In this document: positions 55,661-64,000 of the stretch, piece by piece
Numbering within the stretch: the stretch's first letter is position 1
Layout: every line of letters begins with the position of its first letter
From: Anisodus tanguticus
Taxonomy: Eukaryota > Streptophyta > Magnoliopsida > Solanales > Solanaceae
Reading direction: 5' to 3'
DNA length: 64,000 nucleotides
Assembly: GCA_034509755.1 (NCBI GenBank)
Contig: CM067544.1
Location: forward strand, 11,077,501-11,141,500
The notes under the pieces: generated by a model
Databases searched by the model: none
What the model saw: only the letters and a program-made list of their open reading frames with translations
Told to the model about the DNA's origin: nothing
Made by a program: the position numbers and the translations under genes

Positions 55661-57475
55661 GTAACCCAATCATACTGACTGGAGATCCTAAGAATTTTGT
55701 TCAATGGAAAAACTAAGCTGCAAAAGGTTCAGTTGAGCGCTTCGGTGGAAGCAAGAGCACTTCGGATGATGATTTCTGTAAGGAAACATGAATCCAAAGT
55801 TGTTCCCATGATAGACATTAAAGTGCTACATGCATGGTGGGTAAAGGTTAAGCTTCCAAACCTTTAACGATCCTCAAACGGTTGAGGTTAAGGTTGGGGA
55901 AACTTTTAATGATTCATAACACTTGTGAAGTGGGGTATAACATGATACCTTGTAGGAGATCACCTATTTAAGTGCGAGGATATGCCGCCTCAAATGAACG
56001 CACTTAAGAATCCAAGTGTGTCCATGGCCACAACGGACAAAATAAGAAGAAGAAAACGAATAAGAAGAGTTATTGTGTTGGTATCATTGTCTTGGCTTAC
56101 ACTAAACACTGACGGTTCAAGACATCACGTTCACCGCGCAGTAAGTAAGTCCGGTGGTATTCATCTAGGGAAGGTTCAAAGCAGAAGCTACCTCTCCTGA
56201 TGCAATATCTTTTCGCTGAAAGATTGCTGAAAGTAGGCACCTTGTGTGTGCGCCAAAATCTCTTTCAAGAGGGGATTGTTGGAAATTTGCCTTTGGTGGG
56301 GAGGTGCGTCCACCCATATTTAATGACTTAAACACTAGGGTTCCGTATGTTGGAGGCTATGTCTCTTCACACGTGCATAATCTACTAAGTGAGTAGATGA
56401 TCGTAGGGCCAAGAATCGTCAAATTTCATTGAGAAATGAAAGAGATATTGGTCCACGAAGTAAGGTGTTTGAGGCATGGAAATATGGTGTGGGACAAATC
56501 TACCACATTGGTGGGAAAATGAAGAATTGTTCTCTTTATAAGTCTCAAAATTGGCTAAGGGTTTGGGACTCCAAGGGGTAACCCATGTGTTTGAAGGAGG
56601 GAGGACCTAGATGTACTTGGGTTCAAGGCTAAGCTCACATGCGCGCCGCTGCCGCCCGCCTGTCCGGTCCGGGCTCGGGTTGTGGGCCTTGGGCCTTGTG
56701 CTTCTTCTGATATTATCTCTTTGGATCCCAAATTGCTTAATATTTACAGTTTGGTCCCTGAAGTTTCTGGAAAGCTAAAATAGGAAACGACGGAATTCTG
56801 CCTGCCGTTGGAGTTGATTTTTGGAGCGTTAAAACTCCATTAATATGCACCTTAAACCTCCCTAACAACTCCTTTATGTTGCACATTAAATCAACCATTA
56901 CTTGACTGATTAACTCCCTCACTAATGACCATAAACAACCATTGCTTGGCCATAAACTGTCATTACTTGGCAGTTGAGGAGTCCCTCCCCTTATGCTATA
57001 TATTGGAGCCTTTTGGCTCAATTGCAGAGACGAATATATACAAGATATACACAGAAACAGAAGAGAGAACAACACAAATTCTGTCTAAAAACGTGAAGCA
57101 CAAACAATGGACAAAAACAGAAAACTCTTCCTTCCTTTTCCATTCTTCAGCAAGTCATTTCGTGTTTGTTTTCTTCGTCAGAATCAACCTATTTGCTTTG
57201 TAGTGTTGATTAGTTGTTGTTTTATCTTGGGAGACTATTGTCCGTTAACGTAAAATCATATATACGGGGCAATCTTGTCTTAAAGACAGAGAGCCATCTC
57301 TCGACTCAGCCCACAGTTGTAACAATCCAGATTTAGTGTTTCTTGATTTGAGGTTATCAAGATTCAAGACTCAACAAGCTTGCGACCGTTCAGAATATTG
57401 ACTTATTTGTTTATCATTTCAAACACTTGTAATATTTATTTACTTCCCGTATTGCTTTACATATCCAACAATAGC

Positions 57476-58024
57476 AACAAACTACATTTAACTTTAACTC
57501 GATTAAGTATTTAACAAGTATAGTCTAGTCTCCTTTTTTTTTTAAAAAAATAATAATTAATTCATCCATCCATGATCTCAAGATCGGCGATAGTGGAGGA
57601 TTTGACATTAACTCCTACCTCATATTTAAAAACACAAAACAGTTACTAGATCATGTCGACTCAATTCAGCTAGGAACAAACTCAAGCCTAATAAAGGCAT
57701 AAAAGAAAACTAATTATCGGTATAGTTTTTGTGATCAAATTCCATTTCCACCCATCGAAGAACAATTTGTCACCTCTTTAAAATGCAGAAAAGGAATGGA
57801 AAAAAAAAGAAGACGAATAGGAACTTATTTACTCGGCCAATAAGGCAACCAACAACTTGAATTTAATTATGGCTACTCATTACGCAAACGTTGTTGGAAT
57901 ATTCTATCTTTTTTCCCCAGATCATGAGTTAAGACTTAAGAGGGCTAGTCTAAGACGACTTTCCTAAGTGTAGAAGTTAAGCGGTGAGAGCATAGGCCAC
58001 GCTGCTAGCTTGCTTTTCCCATTA
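57476..58024. other. Intergenic, no gene seen
   Basis: AT-rich sequence between elements B and 4; no recognisable features. Confidence 0.4.
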
Positions 58025-58344
58025 GTTTCCGAAATAATATAATACCTTAATTATTTTTATTAATGAAAGAATATATATATAATTTATAATTTTTCATAAT
58101 AGAAAAAATCATATTTTTATTCTACTCACAAAACATTATTCTAGTTGTACAAAAATCCTATAATTATGGTAAGTGTACAGTACTAATTCAATACATTATT
58201 TACACTAGTTAAAACCTTCCAAAAATCGTGATATACACGGGTTTGTATACCGTGTATACCACTGTTTCTCATATGGTAATTTGCCTTGTGAAATCGTGAT
58301 ATACATGGTATACAAACCCATGTATATCACGGGTATAACTAACA

Positions 58345-59207
58345 CACCCCGCAGTCATAGCGGACGGTCTTCGTACGCTGAGACAGTCTCTAAAATCTTC
58401 AAAGAGTACTGACGGAAGACCTTTGGTAAAGATGTCTGCAATTTGATACATGGAAGGGACATGACAGACACGTATTTGTCCACGAGCTACCTTTTCGCGA
58501 ACAAAGTGAATATCCATCTCGATGTGTTTAGTGCGCTGGTGTTGAACCGGATTACCAGAAAGGTAGATGACACTAATATTATCACAATAAATCAAGGTAG
58601 CTTTCTGAATAGGACACTGAAGCTCTAAAAGAAGATTACGTAACCAACAGGATTCAGAGATCACATTGGCTACTCCTCGATACTCGACCTCTGCACTAGA
58701 GCGAGATAATATAGACTGACGCCTTGCAGACCATGAGACCAAGTTATTACCTAGAAACATACAATAGCCGGATGTGGAACATCGGGTATCTGGACAGCCT
58801 CCCCAATCAACATCTGTATACGAGACAAGTGTAGATGTCGATGAAGGATATAAATATAAGCCATAGTCAAATGTCCCCTGGATCTATCGAATAATGCGGT
58901 TGAGCGCATTCATGTGCTTAACCCTGGGATCATGCATAAATAAGTACATTTATTGTACGTCATACATAAAATCTGGTCTCGTGAAAGCAAGATATTGAAG
59001 AGCCTCTGCAAGACTGCGATAGTGAGTGATATCTTCGTACGGTGAGCCAACCGCAACACCCAGCTTGGGTTTAGTATCAACTGGAGTGGAAGTAAACTTG
59101 CATGAGGACATACCAGTTTTCTCAATGATCTCAGTTGTATACTTCCGTTGTGATAAGAATAAACCACCGGCATGACGAGTGACATCAATCCCCAAAATGT
59201 AACTCAA
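58345..59207 (-). pseudogene. Copia element 4 RT connection and RNase H
   Basis: SYILGIDVTRHAGGLFLSQR, TPVDTKPKLGVAV and YRSLAEALQYLAFTRPD in the first frame. Then SSAEVEYRGVANVISESCWL, IYCDNISVIYLSGNPVQHQR, IEMDIHFVREKVARGQIRV and IADIFTKGLPSVLF, ending SAMTAGC near the left LTR. Confidence 0.75.
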
Positions 59208-59213
59208 GGGCCC

Positions 59214-60263
59214 TTAGTCTTTCATAGCAAACTCAGAACTGAGCATTGCCATGATAGACTTTCGCAAAGCATCAGAAGAAGCAGTCAAGATAATATCATC
59301 CATATATAATAGTATATAAGCCAGGGAAGTACCACAACGATATATGAACAATGAATTATCCGACATGCTGTGTGAAAACCCAATAGACGAAACATAGTCT
59401 GGAAATCTCTTATACCAAGCCCGTGGAGCCTGCTTAAGCCCATACACGGACTTCTTCAATAAACAAACATGATGAGGATATGTGGGGTCTCGAAAACCCA
59501 AGGGCTGATGCATGTAAACGGTCTCCTTAAAATCACTATGTAAGAAATCATTCTTCACATCTAACTGATGAATGGGCCAAGCTTTCGAAAGAGCCAGACT
59601 TAGAATTGTGCGAATGGTTCGATTTGACCACTGGACTAAACGTCTCACCACAATCCACGCCAACCTACTGAGTCTTGCCATCACCTACAAGACGAGTCTT
59701 ATGCCTCACAAAAGAACCATCAGAATTATTCTTATGAGTAAAAATTCACATAGACAGAATAATATTAACACCTGAAGGATGGGGTACCAACTCCCATGTC
59801 TTATTCTCAATAAGTGCATCATATTCGTCATTCATAGCCAATTTCCAATTCGGGTCATTTAATGCGGACACTGGGTTATGGGGTAGGGGGGATTTGAGAA
59901 CATTAGAATTTAAATTAAAATGTCTTTTTGGTTTAAAAATACCCCGTTGACTACGAGTGACCGGTCTATGACTTGGGGGAGAATTGGATGGATTTTGGCA
60001 GGAATTTGGATGGGAGATAGGCTGGCCAGCAGGCAGTAGGCCTGGTGGTCCAATTTTGGAAACAGTAGACGGGGTAGAAGCATGAGCCATGACTGGAATA
60101 TTGTTGGTATTGGGATGGGCAACCGACCCAATAGCCGAAACTGGGGCAAAAACTGTGGGTTGTGGCGGAACAGTAAGTTCAGCGGACGGTAGGCCTTCTG
60201 ACGGAGTTTGGGTGCGGGATAAATCCAATAAATGATGGATAAGATACGGGGAGACCTCGTCAT
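59214..60263 (-). pseudogene. Copia element 4 reverse transcriptase
   Basis: A proline-rich linker then WKLAMNDEYDALIENKTWEL; after a break HQLDVKNDFLHSDFKETVYM, YGLKQAPRAWYKRFPDYVSS and LLYMDDIILTASSD with a YMDD box, ending EFAMKD. The catalytic residues are present but frame breaks separate them from integrase and RNase H. Confidence 0.78.
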
Positions 60264-61549
60264 CTAAAAAATTATACAAACTAGGCCCGGGACTACTCGT
60301 ATTAGCAAACGAAAATTGGGTTTCATAAAAATAACATGGCGACTAATTATGATTTTATTAGAGGAAAAATCAAGACATTTGTAACCACGATGATTAGATG
60401 GATAACCCCAAAACACAGAAGCAGTAGAGCGGGTTTGAAGTTTGTTAATTGTACTTGACGGAAATAGCGGATAACATAAACACCCAAAGACCCGAAGATG
60501 CGAATACGAAGGATCCTTATTATAGAGGGTTCTAAGAGGAGACGAATATGTCAACCCTTTGGTAGGAAGTATGTTAAGAAGATATGTAGCCATTTGTAGA
60601 GTATGATGCCAAAAGGAGGGAGGTGCGGAAGCATGGACCAATAAAGTTCGGACAATATTATTAATGGTACGATTTTTTCGTTCGGCTTTCCCATTTTGTG
60701 AAGACGTATAAGGACAAGAGAAATGAAAAGCTATGGCATTATTTTCACAAAAATCCCAAAACATCCCATTATCATATTCTTTGCCATTATCACATTGAAT
60801 ATTTTTTATTTTCCGATCGAATTGGGTACATATGAATGCTCTAAATTTTAAGAATGTGAAAAAAACTTGTGATTTTTTCGCTAACGGAAAAGTCCATAAT
60901 AATTAGAATAATCATCCAAAATAGAACATAATAACGATGGCCCACAAAACTTAAAATGGGAGATGTCCATAAATCACTATGAATAATATCAAATGGCATT
61001 AACGTACGAGAAGTAGAGGCTACAAATGGTAATCTAACATGTTTTCCTAAAGGACAGGATTGACAAATTGGAGTGCTATGCGTACCCTTACAAGAAGTTA
61101 TTTTTATGCAAGGAAGAAACAATGGATGACCCAGGGTGACCCAAACGTGCATGCCACAAGGAAGGAGCTAGAGCTGCAAAAGTAGATGGCAAGGCTTGAC
61201 TCGAGAGTCTGGATGCAGGCATGATAGGATAAAGATCTCCCCTACTATCACACCTCATGAGAGGTATCTCCGTCTTGAAATCCTTCACAGAAAACCCAAA
61301 AGGATCAAAATCAACAGAAACCCAATTATCAGTGGTGAATTTACGGACATACACCAAATTTTTAATTAAGTTAGGGGTATGAAGGGTATTTTTTAAGACA
61401 AGAGGTGAATGTGGGGGAGACAACGTTTTATGACCATAACCACGAATTGAAATTGATTTGCCATTACCAACAATTATGCCACTCAAATTGGAATAAGACG
61501 AGAGAGTACCTTGGTCGGACGTCATGTGTGAAGTGGCGCCGATATCCAT
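60264..61549 (-). pseudogene. Copia element 4 protease-integrase
   Basis: Protease MDIGATSHMTSD keeps the catalytic Asp (DTG changed to DIG). Zinc-binding WHARLGHPG is followed by a frame change and then CQSCPLGKHVRLPF; HSDLWTSPILSF carries the first catalytic Asp. After breaks, SSQNGKAERKNRTINN carries the Glu and FWGYPSNHRGYKCL the C-terminal region. At least three frame breaks. Confidence 0.78.
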
Positions 61550-61759
61550 TTACCAATTCGGGTTGGGGGGATTTAATCTAAGCGTATGCATCGGGGCCTC
61601 AATATCTGTCGGAGTCGGTGTGGGGCCCACTACCTGGAATGCCTGCGGAGGCCGAGGCCCAAGCACATCGGCTTACTGCGCCGGCCCAATAAACTGCATG
61701 TTACCCGAAACTGGGCTTCCACTGGCCCAAGGCCATTGCTAGGGGCCCCACTACTGAGC

Positions 61760-62582
61760 CTAATTGGGCTGTTTTCCACCGCTCCTAGAGCCACTGGCGC
61801 CGCCACCACTGTTCCGACCGCCACCATTATTGTCGCCGCAATTTTTGTCATTATTTTTACAGTTCTGACCCTTATTGCCGCCACCGTTGTTGCGGTTGTG
61901 GCCCGAATTGTCAACAAAGCCATGAGAATTATTAGACGAAGTCATCATTGCCACGGAACTGGCGCCGGTAGCTGCCGTTTTTGCCAAGCCGGCTTCTTCT
62001 AAGGTGAGCATCGAGCGGGCTTGATAAAAAGGAGTAAACGGATTGCTTTGATGAAGGAGAGTCTCAACACCATTATAGGCCTCAGAAAGGCCGGCAACCA
62101 TTTATAGAACAAAACGATTATTAGTCACAGGCACGCCAATGTTACGGAGTTGGTCCGCCAATTCCTTGAGCCGTTTACAATATGCAGAAACGTTAGGGAA
62201 ATCTTTCATGCGAACTTGGGAGAATTCTTGCTCAAGGGTGCGACTCGGAAATGTTGGTTATCTTAGAAGATCACGCAATCTATTCCAAGTATCCATAGCC
62301 GTAGTGTCCGACTCAATGATCGTCTATAAAAGGTCGGTAGAAATAGTGAAATAAATCCACTGTAGGACAGTAACATCAAGGGTAATCCATAACTATGGAT
62401 CCTCCGCGAGAGTAGGTGTAGCGGGAGGAATTATGTGATGGAGGACTTGATGTGAGATAGCGTGAATTTTGAACAACTCTGCCCACATCGCATATTAGAC
62501 GTTTTCATCTCAAGAACAATAAGGATGTGGTTCTTGATGTTGGAAACAGTAAGGGCATGATGAAATACGTTCTTAGACATAA
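61760..62582 (-). pseudogene. Copia element 4 gag
   Basis: Starts at about 62580 with MSKNVFHHALTVSNIKNH, then shifts frame. The later piece (62101-61760) reads MVAGLSEAYNGVETLLHQSN followed by an Asn/Gly/Ser-rich C-terminal segment. No CCHC knuckle is seen. Confidence 0.7.
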
Positions 62583-63061
62583 CGAAAGAACAAAAGGTGA
62601 TTTGAGGGATTTAGACGAAAATTTGGGAAGAGAGGGGGAAGAACTCGACACGGAAACGAGGAGGGGTCCCGGATTTTGAGAAAGCCGAGAGCTAGCGGAA
62701 GCTTTGGAGAAGGAGGTATTTGAGACCTAGACTTCTGATACCATGAAAGAATATAATCCCTTGATTATTTTCATTAATGAAAGAGTATATATACAATTTA
62801 CAATTTTCCATAATAGGAAAATCCTATTCCTATTCTACTCCCAAAATCCTATTATAGTTGTACAAGAATCCTATAATTATGGTAAGTGTACAATACTAAT
62901 TTAATACAATATTTACATTAATTAAACCTTCCAAAAAATGTGATAAACACGGGTTTGTATATTGTGTATACCACGGTTTCCCATATGGTAATTTGCCTTG
63001 TAAAACCGTGATATACATGATATACAAAGCCATGTATATCACGGGTATAACTAACAGTTTC

Positions 63062-64000
63062 CTTATGGCTTCGAAATCATCTGCGCGTCCATTCTCCTAC
63101 CATTTATTATGGAGACCTTTCTTCCACATTCGATCAGTTAACCGTCTCCTCATAATTCACCTTGTTTTGCCAAAGCATTTGAGGATTATTTGGTTCTTTT
63201 GAGTTATATATAACGATAATATAAAACTTTTTTAAGCGATCAATTTTTAATATGTAATAGCAGATTAGTTATTAATTTTACACGACTATCAATTACTACT
63301 CCATAGATAACAAGAATTTTAATTGTAATTATATAATCAGTGATCTGATTATCTAAATGTTTTTAAGATACCGTCATTAAATAGAGCTTAAATTCTTATT
63401 TGATACGGATATAGAGCAAATTTCATGCAAAGAAAGAGGTGTTTACATCCACTAGCATATTTTACCACCGTTCATTTATTATTGGCACATCCTAGATCAA
63501 GAAGGAGAATTCAATCAAGCACCAATAGTTTGACCTATACAAGTGAATAAATAAAGTTAGAATAACCATGAAGACAATATATAAATAGACATGCATCTGT
63601 TTTCTATTCGTTTTTAAAAATAAAAATAAAAAACAATGAGAATCAAACTGATAAAGTAATTGTCTTTCTGGCATGTTATGTAAAATTCTTATGGTAATTG
63701 TGAGCTGCATGGATATATACACGAGTATATATCTTACTGAATTGAATTGAGACTAAGAGGTTTGTTACTCCAATGAATTCCTATTACAGACCAAGTATGT
63801 AAATTTACATTCCGTACTAACAAATAATTCATCATATTGATATTGTAATATCACTTATAGGCTGTCCAATTAATTTTAATGTATTTATTTTCAGTTTTGG
63901 AGACAAAGTATATTGTAAAACCTCTTTGTATGATTGTATCCCACATTTTAGTGTACGAAAGTTAAACACTCAACACCAATCCAAATATTATGTGAATTTG
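63062..64000. other. Intergenic, no gene seen
   Basis: AT-rich sequence to the window end. Short frames have no protein-like features. Confidence 0.4.

Larger units (their letters stand above)
51152..57470 (+). mobile_element. Copia element B, full length but coding-defective
   Basis: LTRs 51152-52229 and 56277-57470, both starting TGTTGGAAATTTG and ending CATATCCAACA. Perfect TSD ATAGC (51147-51151, 57471-57475). It is a relative of element A: LTR ends, short ORF, repeats, integrase, RT and RNase H remnants line up. The 3' LTR is longer because a segment near 56730-56805 is missing from the 5' LTR. The sequence after the 5' LTR, ATTTTAAGACAAGATTTG, is not an initiator-Met primer site. Confidence 0.92.
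58030..63056 (-). mobile_element. Copia element 4, full length, defective
   Basis: LTRs 58030-58344 and 62744-63056 (about 314 bp) end ATCACGGGTATAACTAACA. Perfect TSD GTTTC (58025-58029, 63057-63061). The - strand primer site is TGGTATCAGAAGTCTAGG. Order on the - strand: gag, protease, integrase, RT, RNase H, with multiple frame breaks. Same family as elements 2 and 3 by protein sequence, with a longer LTR that carries inverted GTGATATACA words. Confidence 0.92.

Noticed and set aside
61586..62002. 138-codon + strand frame
   Set aside because: Shadow of the gag region of copia element 4.
1..64000. Biosynthetic gene cluster around DWF4
   Set aside because: No second host enzyme gene was found; neighbouring frames all belong to transposable elements.
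1..64000. Organellar DNA insertions or rRNA genes
   Set aside because: No recognisable plastid, mitochondrial or rRNA sequence was seen by eye.

Overview
This is a stretch of plant nuclear DNA, most likely from a member of the Solanaceae. The family is inferred from tRNA-derived SINEs of the TS/SolS type, RTE-type LINE tails ending in the GGTAAGGTCTGC...GTTGTTGTT signature, and abundant small Ty1/copia elements. There is one well-supported host gene: an eight-exon cytochrome P450 of the CYP90B family (DWF4, brassinosteroid C-22 hydroxylase) on the + strand at 30439-37038. All splice junctions are GT-AG and the reading frame is open for 494 codons. Almost everything else is transposable-element sequence in various stages of decay, plus AT-rich intergenic DNA.

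Layout. 1-2129: edge sequence with weak exon-like signals and two short LINE 3' ends, one with a 17-bp target-site duplication (TSD). 2130-2936: a TRIM-type LTR element with TSD TTTGT. 2942-7822: AT-rich intergenic DNA with an (AT)n tract. 7823-12500: copia element 1 (- strand). 13292-13620: a second TRIM of the same family (- strand). 14608-22015: a - strand RTE LINE fragment split by a 6.5-kb copia element A (15004-21494, - strand, TSD GTCCT). 22388-26319: a direct duplication (copy 1 carries a SINE, copy 2 keeps the empty site) flanking an internally deleted copia element 2 (+ strand). 27323-29503: 5'-truncated copia element 5 (- strand). 29504-37072: promoter, gene and polyadenylation region of DWF4; intron 5 holds a solo LTR and a duplicated exon/intron junction, and intron 6 holds a large fold-back element. 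37420-43240: a tandem array whose third unit is split by copia element 3 (TSD AGAAT, - strand), itself carrying an hAT-like MITE. 44911-45172: a SINE. 45346-48279: a non-coding LTR element C (TSD CTTTT) with a young SINE inside. 48937-51044: three MITE-like elements and another SINE. 51152-57470: copia element B (+ strand, TSD ATAGC), a relative of A. 58030-63056: copia element 4 (- strand, TSD GTTTC). 63062-64000: AT-rich sequence.

The most unusual signal is in element A. At many positions where its other LTR or its relative B reads CTG or CAG, one copy reads CG, CCG, TCG or CTCG. The change occurs in both directions between two LTRs that were identical at insertion, and is confined to symmetric CWG sites. 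I read this first as a consensus error at CHG-methylated DNA, with an unusual CHG-targeted mutation process as the alternative. Also notable are the short conserved ORF in the gag position of elements A and B, a G-quadruplex-prone minisatellite in the A LTRs, and the reshaped introns of DWF4.

The DWF4 product is the functional core of the window. It is an ER-anchored P450 acting at an early, rate-limiting step of brassinosteroid synthesis. No neighbouring host gene was found that would form a cluster with it.
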